Assembly: GCF_900105675.1 (NCBI RefSeq)
Contig: NZ_LT629786.1
Coordinates: 2,294,001-2,358,000, forward strand
Reading direction: 5' to 3'
DNA length: 64,000 nt
Source: Pseudomonas synxantha
GTDB taxonomy: Bacteria > Pseudomonadota > Gammaproteobacteria > Pseudomonadales > Pseudomonadaceae
Part shown: one piece after another, positions 19,213 through 27,508 of the stretch
Position numbering within the stretch: the first letter of the stretch is position 1
Layout of the letters: each line of letters starts with the position of its first letter
Position numbers and translations under genes: made by a program
The notes under the pieces: generated by a model
Seen by the model: only the letters and a program-made list of their open reading frames with translations
What the model was told of the DNA's origin: nothing
Database searches by the model: none

Positions 19213-20637
19213 CTAACGCCCCGATAACCGTGCAGTCGGTGCTTCAGACTGCGTGAATCGCGGCTTGCGTGCCAGGATGCCACGCTCAACCTGCAGCGGG
19301 CGCTTGCGGTACACGTGCTGCAATATCGGCAACGGCAATCCGCTGGTATCCACCAGCCACTGTTGCAGCATGTCTGGCGCGGGCTTGCCTTGGAGCGCCT
19401 TGTGCAGTTCGGGGAGCGCCACCAACATGCCAGGATGGCATTGACGCAAGAAGCCCTCCAGCCGCTCGCCGTGCTCAATGAAGGGTGCGAACAGCAGGCA
19501 GGTCAACTGACCCTCGTCCAAGCCGAAAAATTCTTGGGCATAGGTGGTGGACAGGATGCGCCCATCCTCGCTTGACGCCTCGGCGATCAATGCATTTGGG
19601 ATTTTCCTACGGCGCATATAGTCCATCGCCTGGCGAATAAAACTCTCGACGCCATGCTCATAAGAAAGCTCACGCAGGCACTGGGCCTGCAAGCCGTGCA
19701 AGTGAGCCATGAGTAATGGATTGGGGGCGGCAGGATGGCTGAAGTGAAAATCAAACGGGTCCTGCTTGTGCGCCAGGAAGTCAGTCAGCAGCGTAGATCG
19801 GGATACATCCACATCATCGAGCAAGTCGGCAATGCCGATATAGGCCAGATGACGGTACCCGCCCCGGCCCAGCTCCTCTGTACCCACATAATGCTCGCCA
19901 TAGAGATCACGGTAGCAAGCGATACTCCACTCCTCCATGCGTGCAAACAGCCGGTTGAGCGACATCGGTTTGCCACGCGCGAAATCAAGGCCGGTTGCCA
20001 GCGCGGTTTTTTTCAGCCACGCCAGGTATTGGCTTTGCTTGCGTGGCGAGTCACCGCTGACCATGGCATGCACACCGCCGTTCCAGGTGGCGACGCATTG
20101 GTAGAACTCACCGAAGGCCAAGTAGGTGTCGTTGCACAGTGTGGCGCGGATATCGCCGGACGTCAGGTGGCCCAGCAGCAGCATATTGCGCTGACTGACC
20201 TCACGCCCGACGCTGGAAGCCGGGCGTTGCGGATTGAAAGGCTGGACGTCGCGGTTCTCGACCATCAACAGCTCCACACGCGGGTCGTCATGAAAGAAAA
20301 GCGCGCTATAGCCTTGGTTCAAGTTGTCGAGGGTGGCCTGCGTCATGCCGGCATAGCGCAGGGTAGCAACCCGCAGGTGAAACGTCTTGGGCGCGCGCCC
20401 CGCGATGGTCAGTTGCGCGGCTCGCAACATTGCCAGTGTGTAACTGCTGACCTCGCCGCCGCCGTGGGTGATCAGCACTTTGTAGTGCCCCACTTGCTCC
20501 ATGCCGCCGGCTGCCACCACAATTCGCTGGACCAACAATTGAAGTACAGTCCGCTCGGCCCGCGTGAAATGCCCGATCATACGCTGCAGAACTTGTTGGT
20601 AAACATAGTTCATGGCTTGTTCATGAATTGCGCTCAT
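19213..20637 (-). CDS. Uncharacterised 474-residue protein
   Basis: I do not recognise this family. The 474-residue product is soluble-looking, with no signal peptide or membrane segment. It is rich in aromatic and charged residues with well-mixed composition, so it is clearly coding. Segments such as KVLITHGGGEVSSYTLAMLRAAQ, VELLMVENRDVQPFNPQRP and ALIAEASSEDGRILSTTYAQEFFG suggest a globular enzyme or sensor fold. The N-terminal 45 residues (YVYQQVLQRMIGHFTRAERTVLQLLVQRIVVAAG) could form helices suited to dimerisation or DNA binding. It lies directly upstream of the MocR gene (33-bp gap) and downstream of a 700-bp spacer containing a TAGGAA inverted repeat. Confidence 0.75.
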   Translation of the reverse strand: MSAIHEQAMNYVYQQVLQRMIGHFTRAERTVLQLLVQRIVVAAGGMEQVGHYKVLITHGGGEVSSYTLAMLRAAQLTIAGRAPKTFHLRVATLRYAGMTQATLDNLNQGYSALFFHDDPRVELLMVENRDVQPFNPQRPASSVGREVSQRNMLLLGHLTSGDIRATLCNDTYLAFGEFYQCVATWNGGVHAMVSGDSPRKQSQYLAWLKKTALATGLDFARGKPMSLNRLFARMEEWSIACYRDLYGEHYVGTEELGRGGYRHLAYIGIADLLDDVDVSRSTLLTDFLAHKQDPFDFHFSHPAAPNPLLMAHLHGLQAQCLRELSYEHGVESFIRQAMDYMRRRKIPNALIAEASSEDGRILSTTYAQEFFGLDEGQLTCLLFAPFIEHGERLEGFLRQCHPGMLVALPELHKALQGKPAPDMLQQWLVDTSGLPLPILQHVYRKRPLQVERGILARKPRFTQSEAPTARLSGR

Positions 20638-21342
20638 TATTCTACTACCTGAGTTGAAGTGTCAGTTTCAAGCAACTATCAATATGAATTGCTCGACCCA
20701 TTACGACTGTAGGTGTGTCGGCTGCCACACGGCGCAAAGACAATTAAACATTAGCACCTTGCAATAAAAGCACCGGCAACCCCCATGCCTTCCCACTGTG
20801 GCCCAACCCCGGGGAAATCGCGTTCCAGCTTGACATAGACGCGTTGGGTTACCGGCCCTAGGAATACTCCGACAACTTCCTACACTGTTTTAACTAAAAA
20901 ACCAGGGACACATCTGACGAGTATTAATCACCCATTTCAATCTGCTCCTTGCAAAACAACCGGGCGCTTTCAGTACACTTTCAGGGTGCACAGAGACGCC
21001 TTGCTTAGTTCCTGAAGTACGCTGCGGGAATATCAGGTTATCAATCATTGCTCAATCCTTGAGATGACAGGGTAGGCACAATTATCGGCGCTCAAGTAAT
21101 GATTAACAGATACAGACTATCGCCGAAAACCCGTTCAGATTTGCCAGGTCCCAGACATTAATGGCGCCCACACGACAGCGCCGCACTGGGTTTCAGGGCG
21201 GCGTAAGGGAAAAAAGGTATTGTTTGCGGGGTGGAGCCCCCCTGGCCAGGCTCAACCCGGGGGTGGGTTAAGCCCTGTCAAATGGCGCATTTGCCTCATC
21301 GGCTCAGACGCCAGCGTATTCATTTGCGAATACTCCTACAGC
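20638..21342. other. 705-bp spacer upstream of the 474-residue gene
   Basis: No gene is apparent on either strand; open frames here continue antisense through the neighbouring reductase. The only recognisable structure is the inverted repeat TAGGAA-N12-TTCCTA at 20859-20882. GC content dips relative to the flanks between about 20680 and 21140. The spacer should contain the promoter of the minus-strand gene at 20637. Confidence 0.5.
20859..20882. promoter_or_regulatory. TAGGAA-N12-TTCCTA inverted repeat, candidate operator
   Basis: A perfect 6-bp inverted repeat with 12-base spacing in the spacer about 220 bases upstream of the 474-residue gene. A similar TAGG/CCTA dyad occurs at 49649-49660, upstream of another uncharacterised gene. 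The binding protein is unknown. Confidence 0.35.
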
Positions 21343-22365
21343 TCAAACAGCTTCAACCTGCAAGGCGACACGCTCGCGGCATGGGCATTCGTCCATATAG
21401 CGATGGGCTTCAACGAACTGATCGAACGCAAATACCGTGGTTTTCAGTGGGACAAGCACGCGGTCGGCCGTCAACTGGTTGATATCACGCAAGGCACGCT
21501 GCAGTGCCACCTGATCCTGGACGATGCCCAGCTCCGGCTTGCCGGTAAAGTTGCCGATACAGTGCACGAAGAACTGAATATTCTTCTGGAACGCTGCACA
21601 GGCCGGGAATGGCGTCTGGTTGCCACCTTGCAAGCCATACAACACCAGGCTGCCACGGGGCGCCAGGACGTCACCCAGCAACGACATCTGCGGGCCCCCC
21701 AGGCCATCGAACACGACGTCGACGCCACGGTTGTCAGTGAACTTGTTGATCTGCATCAGCAGGTCTTGTTCCTCGGTGACAATGACCTTTTCCGCCCCGA
21801 GGGAGAGCAGGTATTCGCGTTCGGCGCTGTTTTTCGTCGCGGCAATCACCCGCACACCCAGGGCCTTGCCCAGTTGCACAAAGGAAGGGCCGGAGCAGTG
21901 GCTGGCATCGGTCACCAGGGCAAACTGCCCGGGCTTGACCCGCGCCAGGTCCATATAGGCGAAATACGCAATCAGCAACGGCGTGTAGTGCACGCTGGCT
22001 TCAATCGGGCTCAAGACATCCGGGTAACGGGTCAGGGCAGAACGCGGCAAGATGATCTGCTCGCCATACACCGGGTAATCGTTGGGGCTTTCGGCCGGAA
22101 AACTGGCCACCTTGTCGCCCACAGCCAGGTCATCCACGCCGTCACCCAACGCGACAACCACACCCGCCATTTCATGCCCCAGGCCCGAAGGCAGGCGAGC
22201 ATGGGAAGACGCCAGGTTCTGGCGCCATAGAATGTCGTACCAGCTGATGCCAATCGCCTCGACACGCACCTGCACTTCGCCCGGTGCGGGCTGCGCGGCT
22301 GCATGCTCTTCGCATTTGAGCACCTCGGCCGGACCAAACTTGTGAAAACGGATCGTGCGGGACAT
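21343..22365 (-). CDS. Medium-chain dehydrogenase/reductase (quinone oxidoreductase-like)
   Basis: A 340-residue NAD(P)H-dependent oxidoreductase. It has the N-terminal GroES-like fold (GLGHEMAGVVVALGDGVDDLAVGDKV) and a Rossmann segment (ALVTDASHCSGPSFVQLGKALGVRVIAAT). Structural-zinc cysteine clusters are absent, placing it nearer the zinc-independent reductases. The start is the ATG at 22365, with GAGG 6 bases before it; the frame extends further upstream without support. It is divergent from the LysR-type gene at 22622, the usual arrangement of a LysR regulator with its target. Confidence 0.88.
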   Translation of the reverse strand: MSRTIRFHKFGPAEVLKCEEHAAAQPAPGEVQVRVEAIGISWYDILWRQNLASSHARLPSGLGHEMAGVVVALGDGVDDLAVGDKVASFPAESPNDYPVYGEQIILPRSALTRYPDVLSPIEASVHYTPLLIAYFAYMDLARVKPGQFALVTDASHCSGPSFVQLGKALGVRVIAATKNSAEREYLLSLGAEKVIVTEEQDLLMQINKFTDNRGVDVVFDGLGGPQMSLLGDVLAPRGSLVLYGLQGGNQTPFPACAAFQKNIQFFVHCIGNFTGKPELGIVQDQVALQRALRDINQLTADRVLVPLKTTVFAFDQFVEAHRYMDECPCRERVALQVEAV

Positions 22366-22621
22366 CGCAAACCTCGTCAAAGTAACCTCTAATGCCATGA
22401 ACTCTATCTGGGCTTTCCAAGTAAGGCCACCGGTCGCCATTAATAGTCGACATGCCTGTCATTGATTTCGCGAAGGAGGAGCAGACCTCAACTATCGTAG
22501 GAAAAATCAATTAGCCGGTGCAGAGTACCAGCCTTTCCCCGTAAGATTCATGCCGGTCATGCTGCTGAATCGTACGATATGGCCGCTCACGTCAAGTTTA
22601 CAGACTCTTCCAGGACACAAG

Positions 22622-23536
22622 ATGAACCGTAACGACCTGCGTCGTGTCGACCTTAACCTCTTGATCGTATTCGAAACTTTGATGCATGAGCGCAGTGTGA
22701 CCCGCGCCGCCGAGAAATTGTTCCTCGGCCAGCCGGCCATCAGCGCGGCCCTATCGCGCCTGCGTGGGCTGTTCGATGACCCGCTGTTTGTACGCACCGG
22801 GCGCAGCATGGAACCCTCGGCCCGCGCCGTAGAGATCTTCGCCCTGCTCTCCCCGGCCCTGGACTCGATCTCCACCGCCGTCAGCCGCGCTGCCGAATTC
22901 GACCCGGCCACCAGCACTGCGGTGTTTCGAATCGGCCTGTCCGACGACGTGGAATTCGCCCTGCTGCCGCAGTTGCTCAAGCGCCTGCGCGCCGAAGCCC
23001 CGGGCATCGTGCTGGTGGTGCGCCGCGTCAACTACATCCTGATGCCCGGCTTGCTCGCCTCGGGTGAAATCTCCATCGGCGTCAGCTACACCGCCGATCT
23101 GCCGGCCAACGCCAAGCGCAAGGTACTGCGCCGCAGCCTGCCGAAGCTGCTGCGTGCCGACAGCGTGCCAGGCTCATTGAGCCTGGACGACTTCTGCTCA
23201 CGCCCCCATGCCCTGGTGTCCTTCGCCGGCGACCTGAGCGGGTTTATTGATGAAGAGCTGGAGAAGCTCGGCCGCAAACGCCATGTGGTATTGGCGGTCC
23301 CGCAGTTCAACGGGTTGGGCACGCTGCTGGCGGGTACGGACATTCTGGCCACCGTGCCGGATTACGCCGCCGAGGCGCTGACGTCGGCAGGTGGCTTACG
23401 CGCCGAAGACCCGCCGCTGCCGGTGCGTTCGTTTGAGCTGCACATGGCCTGGCGTGGGTCGCAGGACAATGACCCGGGTGAGCGGTGGTTGAGGTCGCGG
23501 ATTCAGATGTTTTTTGGGGATCCTGAGAGTCTTTAG
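22622..23536 (+). CDS. LysR-family transcriptional regulator at the edge of island 1
   Basis: A 304-residue regulator with an N-terminal helix-turn-helix (DLNLLIVFETLMHERSVTRAAEKLFLGQPAISAALSRLRGLFDDPLFVR) and a substrate-binding-like domain. AGGA precedes the ATG at 22622. It is divergent from the reductase at 21343, which is its likely target. Its last ten codons (MFFGDPESL and stop) are repeated in a diverged form at 30749-30778, so the 3' end is probably the insertion point of the neighbouring island and may have been supplied by it. Confidence 0.9.
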   Translation: MNRNDLRRVDLNLLIVFETLMHERSVTRAAEKLFLGQPAISAALSRLRGLFDDPLFVRTGRSMEPSARAVEIFALLSPALDSISTAVSRAAEFDPATSTAVFRIGLSDDVEFALLPQLLKRLRAEAPGIVLVVRRVNYILMPGLLASGEISIGVSYTADLPANAKRKVLRRSLPKLLRADSVPGSLSLDDFCSRPHALVSFAGDLSGFIDEELEKLGRKRHVVLAVPQFNGLGTLLAGTDILATVPDYAAEALTSAGGLRAEDPPLPVRSFELHMAWRGSQDNDPGERWLRSRIQMFFGDPESL

Positions 23537-23620
23537 GCGTTGTCGGGCAGGCTGTTTATCTGATCAATTTTGCCTTTCGACAAACCATGGAGCTCCATTC
23601 ACTTCCGGTGGATTGCTACA

Positions 23621-23680
23621 TTGGGGGCATATTTGAGGGCATGCTTTGGATGGTTTGAAAAGGATGCCCCCAGCCTGGGG
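23621..23680. repeat. GGGGGCA...TGCCCCC island-edge motif, copy A
   Basis: Starts TTGGGGGCATATTTGAGGGC and ends GTTTGAAAAGGATGCCCCCA. The same elements recur at 30680-30702, 30890-30940 and 37194-37245, all at borders of accessory DNA. This suggests integrase or recombinase end sites. It begins 85 bases past the LysR stop codon. Confidence 0.55.
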
Positions 23681-23818
23681 CCAAGCAAGCTATTGATGAG
23701 GATGGGTGGACTAAGGGAGATATGAACCCTCGGCCCTACCCCGTATCAATGGCCGAGCCGTAGTGAGCGCACCACCCACCACGCTGGACAAATGCGTGCA
23801 AATGTAAAAAATTATGAT

Positions 23819-23829
23819 GGCATAATGCC
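23819..23829. promoter_or_regulatory. Palindrome GGCATAATGCC upstream of hxsD
   Basis: An 11-bp perfect palindrome containing a CATAAT -10-like element, 54 bases before the hxsD start. A related 15-bp palindrome overlaps the presumed parDE promoter at 29885-29899. It may be an operator, or it may be chance around an AT-rich -10. Confidence 0.35.
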
Positions 23830-23882
23830 TCGGCAACCTGCAAAATCCACACGTTTCCAACGGATTTGAAGGAGCGGTTCCG

Positions 23883-24182
23883 ATGACATGGCCAGTCACG
23901 CTGAAACTCGACAGCGCAGCCTACCCGCTCAGCGTGGTGCAACGCGCCGCTTATTCCCTAGCCGACACTGTCACGATCCAGGTCGGTATTGAAGCAAATC
24001 AGATAAGCCTCACGGCCCACCCCGCTAAATCAAGGCTAACGCTTTCCCCGGAGCAGGCTCACTCGCTGATCCTTCAGCATCTGAACGACTTCGCCCTACG
24101 CGACCATATCAACCGCGAAACAGTAGGGTTGCGCGAGGTCCTGGCCCGAGCCGCTCTCGCTGGATGTGGGATTTCCCAGTGA
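23883..24182 (+). CDS. hxsD: His-Xaa-Ser system protein HxsD
   Basis: A 99-residue accessory protein, first gene of the His-Xaa-Ser operon. The pattern KLDSAAYPLSVVQRAAYSLADTVTIQV followed by a C-terminal HLNDFALRDHINRETVGLREVLARAAL matches the HxsD family as I know it: a beta-rich start, then helices. No catalytic motif is visible, and its role is unknown. By analogy with other radical SAM peptide systems it could present the substrate (inference). A good AAGGAG lies 9 bases upstream. Its end overlaps the start of hxsB, so the genes are translationally coupled. Confidence 0.85.
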   Translation: MTWPVTLKLDSAAYPLSVVQRAAYSLADTVTIQVGIEANQISLTAHPAKSRLTLSPEQAHSLILQHLNDFALRDHINRETVGLREVLARAALAGCGISQ

Positions 24183-25666
24183 CACTGATTGCGACAGACG
24201 CCAAGCACTACCGCTTGCTGCCTTTTCGATTCATGCGCATGAACACGGGAAATGACCGTGACATCCTGCTCACCTCCGATACCGGTGAGTACATGCACGT
24301 GAACGACGCGCAATTACGAGCCCTCAGTTACTTCGACGTTCAACCAAGTACGCCTTTTTACAAGGACCTGCTGGCCCGCCACTTCATCTACGAACCAGGC
24401 TGCCACGACCCGTTCCCGGAAATGGCCGCGCAGTATCGCAGCCGCAAGGACTTTCTCTTCCAGGGCCCTGCTCTGCACTTGTTCGTGGTTACATTGCGCT
24501 GCAACCACACCTGCCAGTACTGCCAGGTGTCGCGGGCCCCTCTGGGAGGATCCGGCCACGATCTGTCGGAAGCGGATGCGCAAGCGGCGGTCGATCGCCT
24601 GTTCGAATCGAACGCTCCCGCCTTGACTGTGGAGTTTCAGGGTGGCGAGCCGCTTCTGGCCTTCGAGCGCGTCCGCCAGATTGTCGAATGGGTCGTCGAA
24701 CGAAACGTGGTCGAACAACGGGATATCCAGTTCGTCATCACCACCACGCTGCACCACCTGACGGAGGAAATACTCGACTTCGCAGAACAAAATCGCATCC
24801 AGTTTTCGACCTCGCTCGATGGGCCGGCGCCCTTGCACAATGCCAACCGCCCAACCCCGTCACGAGACTCCTACGAGCGCACTGTAAAAGGCATCCAGTG
24901 GGTCCGTGAGCGCCTTGGCCATGATGCGGTTTCCGCGCTGACCACGCTGACTTCAAGAAGCCTCGAACAACCTGAAGCGATCATCGATGAGTATGTAAGC
25001 CAGGGCTTCTCCAGCATCTCGCTTCGGCCTCTGAGCCCTTATGGGTTTGCCACCAAGAGTGCCCTTCGACTTGATTACCCTATTGAGCGATACCTGGCCT
25101 TCTACAAGAAGGCACTTGCCTATTTGCTGCATATCAACCAACAGAGCGTATACCTCTCAGAGAGTTATACGAGCCTGTTGCTGAAAAATATCCTAACACC
25201 CTTCTCCTCCGGCTATGTAGACCTGCGCTCCCCTGCTGGCGCAGGCACTGCAGCGCTGGTTTACAACTATGACGGTTACGTCTATCCCTCGGACGAAGCC
25301 CGAATGTTGCTGGAGATGGGTGAAGACGGCTTGAGGCTCGGCACCGTACAGCAACCCTTGTCTGAATTACTCGCATCGCCCGTTATGAATGCGTTGCTCG
25401 CCAGTGGTGTAGCAGAGGCGCTGCCGGGCTGTTCCGACTGCGCACTTGTCCCGTACTGTGGTGCTGACCCCGTCGAACACTATGCCCGCCAAGCTGACCC
25501 AATCGGACACCGAGTGTTCAGCAGCTTCTGCAAGAAGAACATGGGGCTGCTGAAGCATCTTTTCGGCCTGCTTTGCGATGGCGACGACAACGTGCAGAGA
25601 GTGCTGCTGTCTTGGTTGAACAGGCGCGCTTACAACGATGTTCGATTTCCGGGTTACAGGGGCTGA
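24164..25666 (+). CDS. hxsB: Radical SAM peptide maturase HxsB
   Basis: A 500-residue radical SAM enzyme expected to modify the HxsA repeat peptide. The SAM/iron-sulfur motif is CNHTCQYC (C113, C117, C120) and the SAM-contacting GGEP is at 160-163. A SPASM-like C-terminal region carries C423, C426, C432 and C456 (GCSDCALVPYCGADPVEHYARQADP), for auxiliary clusters as in other peptide-modifying members. The N-terminal YRLLPFRFMRM is typical of HxsB. The start is uncertain: the ATG at 24164 overlaps hxsD by 19 bases, but a GTG at 24179 would give a GTGA stop-start overlap like the one between hxsC and hxsA. The stop overlaps the hxsC start as TGATG. Confidence 0.93.
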   Translation: MWDFPVTLIATDAKHYRLLPFRFMRMNTGNDRDILLTSDTGEYMHVNDAQLRALSYFDVQPSTPFYKDLLARHFIYEPGCHDPFPEMAAQYRSRKDFLFQGPALHLFVVTLRCNHTCQYCQVSRAPLGGSGHDLSEADAQAAVDRLFESNAPALTVEFQGGEPLLAFERVRQIVEWVVERNVVEQRDIQFVITTTLHHLTEEILDFAEQNRIQFSTSLDGPAPLHNANRPTPSRDSYERTVKGIQWVRERLGHDAVSALTTLTSRSLEQPEAIIDEYVSQGFSSISLRPLSPYGFATKSALRLDYPIERYLAFYKKALAYLLHINQQSVYLSESYTSLLLKNILTPFSSGYVDLRSPAGAGTAALVYNYDGYVYPSDEARMLLEMGEDGLRLGTVQQPLSELLASPVMNALLASGVAEALPGCSDCALVPYCGADPVEHYARQADPIGHRVFSSFCKKNMGLLKHLFGLLCDGDDNVQRVLLSWLNRRAYNDVRFPGYRG

Positions 25667-26901
25667 TGGCGATGCTGCGCAAAGATACCCGCTTCGAAAT
25701 CCATCACCTGAATGAGCCGAAACTGCTCAAAGTCATCACTCTGGATGAATTCATCGAACAAGGCCTGGCTGTTTGTGCCGGAAGCGCTGAATTCGGTGAC
25801 TTGCTGCTTTGGCTGCCAAACGAAGAACGGCTACGGAGCCCGCATCTGCTCTCATTACCAGTGGGTGGATTCTTGATCCCGGAGCCATTGATCGGCGACT
25901 TCGACTGCGCGCGGCCATACCTGCACACCCCCAACGATGCGGATGTCGTGCAGCCCGGCGATGTCATTGCCATCACACCAGGCAGCGCGTTGGTGCGAGT
26001 GCTCTATCGACGAGGCTCAGACAGCAACCTGCTGTTCATGACCGATCGTTGCAACAGCCTCTGCCTGATGTGCTCGCAGCCGCCCAAAGATATCGATGAC
26101 CGTTGGCACATCGAGGAGAACCTACGACTGATCGACCTGATGGACTCGGGCGAGGAGAATCTGGGAATCAGCGGCGGAGAACCCACGCTTTATCGCGACG
26201 GCCTGCTCGAAATCCTGGCCAAGTGCAAAGCCGTTTTGCCACAGAAATCCATTCATGTACTCAGCAACGGGCGTCTGTTCCAAGACCCGAGCTGGATCGC
26301 TGCGCTCTCTTCCATCGGTCACCCTCAGTTGAGCTGGGGCATCCCGCTGTATGCCGACAATGCCGAAGACCATGACCATGTGGTGCAGGCTCCAGGCGCT
26401 TTTAGTGAAACCCTGCAAGGTCTTTACAATCTGGCGCGCGCCAACCAGATCATCGAGATACGCGTGGTGCTCAATCGCCTGACCACGCCACGCTTGCCCG
26501 AGCTCGCCCACTACGTGTTCAGGAACCTGCCCTTCGTGCGGCATGTTGCGCTGATGGGTATCGAGAGTACCGGCCTGGCCAGAAAGAACTACGAAGAACT
26601 GTGGATTGACCCGCTGGACTATCAAAAGTCGTTGAGCCAGGCCGTGTATTTCCTGTTCAACCGCGGAGTTCCGGTTTCGATCTACAACTTGCCCCTGTGC
26701 CTGATCCCGGCCCACCTCTCGCGTTTCGCCCGCCAGAGCATCTCCGACTGGAAGAACCTGTTCATCGATACCTGCCAGCAATGCGCTGCCGTCAAACATT
26801 GCTCTGGCTTCTTCAAATCCCACACCGACCGCTGGCAGAGCCGCGGCGTACAACTACTATCGCCCGAGGCCTTTAGCGCCTATACAAGGAGTGCACAGTG
26901 A
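25666..26901 (+). CDS. hxsC: Radical SAM peptide maturase HxsC
   Basis: The second radical SAM enzyme of the operon, 411 residues from the ATG at 25666. That ATG overlaps the hxsB stop (TGATG) and is preceded by AGGGG; the open frame extends further upstream only as an overlap with hxsB. The SAM motif is CNSLCLMC (C129, C133, C136) with SGGEPTLYRDGL at 169-180. A C-terminal cluster CQQCAAVKHC (C370, C373, C379) is shorter than a full SPASM domain. The N-terminal 120 residues form a separate beta-rich domain unlike that of HxsB. It presumably performs a different step on HxsA. Confidence 0.92.
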   Translation: MAMLRKDTRFEIHHLNEPKLLKVITLDEFIEQGLAVCAGSAEFGDLLLWLPNEERLRSPHLLSLPVGGFLIPEPLIGDFDCARPYLHTPNDADVVQPGDVIAITPGSALVRVLYRRGSDSNLLFMTDRCNSLCLMCSQPPKDIDDRWHIEENLRLIDLMDSGEENLGISGGEPTLYRDGLLEILAKCKAVLPQKSIHVLSNGRLFQDPSWIAALSSIGHPQLSWGIPLYADNAEDHDHVVQAPGAFSETLQGLYNLARANQIIEIRVVLNRLTTPRLPELAHYVFRNLPFVRHVALMGIESTGLARKNYEELWIDPLDYQKSLSQAVYFLFNRGVPVSIYNLPLCLIPAHLSRFARQSISDWKNLFIDTCQQCAAVKHCSGFFKSHTDRWQSRGVQLLSPEAFSAYTRSAQ

Positions 26902-27506
26902 AATTGCTCGACCGCTGGAAAGTCCTGATCAGTGGGATCAGCTTGCTGCCAATGGCAGGTACGACTCTGGCACAGGCGGGCCAACTGTCGCTCGCCGATG
27001 CGAACTGGCAACCCAACGACAAGCTACAGCCCCCAGTATTTGCCGATACGCTCAATGCGCCAGACACCGTCAACATCTATGCGGCACATCGCTCGCACAG
27101 TTCACACCGGTCCCACAGTTCGCACAGTTCTCACTACAGCGGCTCGGGTGGCTATAGCGCACCTCGCTACTACAGCCCACCCGCTACCAGTACCCGAAGC
27201 TACAGCGCGCCGAGTGCTTCGAGCAGCACCCCAAGCAGCAACAGCCTTTATCAGTCGTCTGGCACTACCAGCGGGACAAGTTCGAGCACTTCAAAGAGCC
27301 GCGCGACCAATGAGCAGAAAAGCAACCTGGTCACCCGTGTGCAGACCGCGCTGATGGTGCGCCAGTATTACCAAGGCACCATTGATGGGGTGATGGGCAA
27401 AGCAACACGTGGTGCGTTGATGGCCTTTCAGATGGACAGTGGGCTGACCGTGAATGGCCGGATGGATACGGCCTCGCTGAATGCGTTGGGTATCAAGATT
27501 CCATAA
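26898..27506 (+). CDS. hxsA: His-Xaa-Ser repeat protein HxsA (predicted modified substrate)
   Basis: A 202-residue predicted substrate of HxsB/HxsC. The start is a GTG at 26898 overlapping the hxsC stop (GTGA), with AAGGAG about 6 bases upstream. Residues 1-27 form a signal peptide (LLPMAGTTLAQA). Residues 64-81 are six perfect tandem His-Xaa-Ser triplets (HRS HSS HRS HSS HSS HYS). A Ser/Tyr/Thr-rich linker follows (82-137). Residues about 143-199 form a peptidoglycan-binding domain (VQTALMVRQYYQGTIDGVMGKATRGALMAFQMDSG). The layout suggests export and attachment of a modified repeat to the cell wall (inference). The family is known by name; its activity is not known to me. Confidence 0.9.
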   Translation: MKLLDRWKVLISGISLLPMAGTTLAQAGQLSLADANWQPNDKLQPPVFADTLNAPDTVNIYAAHRSHSSHRSHSSHSSHYSGSGGYSAPRYYSPPATSTRSYSAPSASSSTPSSNSLYQSSGTTSGTSSSTSKSRATNEQKSNLVTRVQTALMVRQYYQGTIDGVMGKATRGALMAFQMDSGLTVNGRMDTASLNALGIKIP

Positions 27507-27508
27507 GT

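Larger units (their letters stand above)
23537..23882. other. Left junction of island 1 and hxs leader
   Basis: This 346-bp stretch holds no gene. It contains the island-edge motif described at 23621-23680. It also holds the presumed hxs promoter with a small palindrome GGCATAATGCC at 23819-23829. The ribosome binding site AAGGAG lies 9 bases before hxsD. Confidence 0.6.

Noticed and set aside
23690..23790. Possible tRNA next to the island edge, expected as an integration target
   Set aside because: I could not fold a cloverleaf or find T-loop and acceptor features; the LysR 3' end is a better target candidate.
27080..27150. Short tandem DNA repeats resembling a CRISPR or microsatellite
   Set aside because: The repeats are the codons of the HXS triplets inside hxsA; there are no spacers and the frame is maintained.
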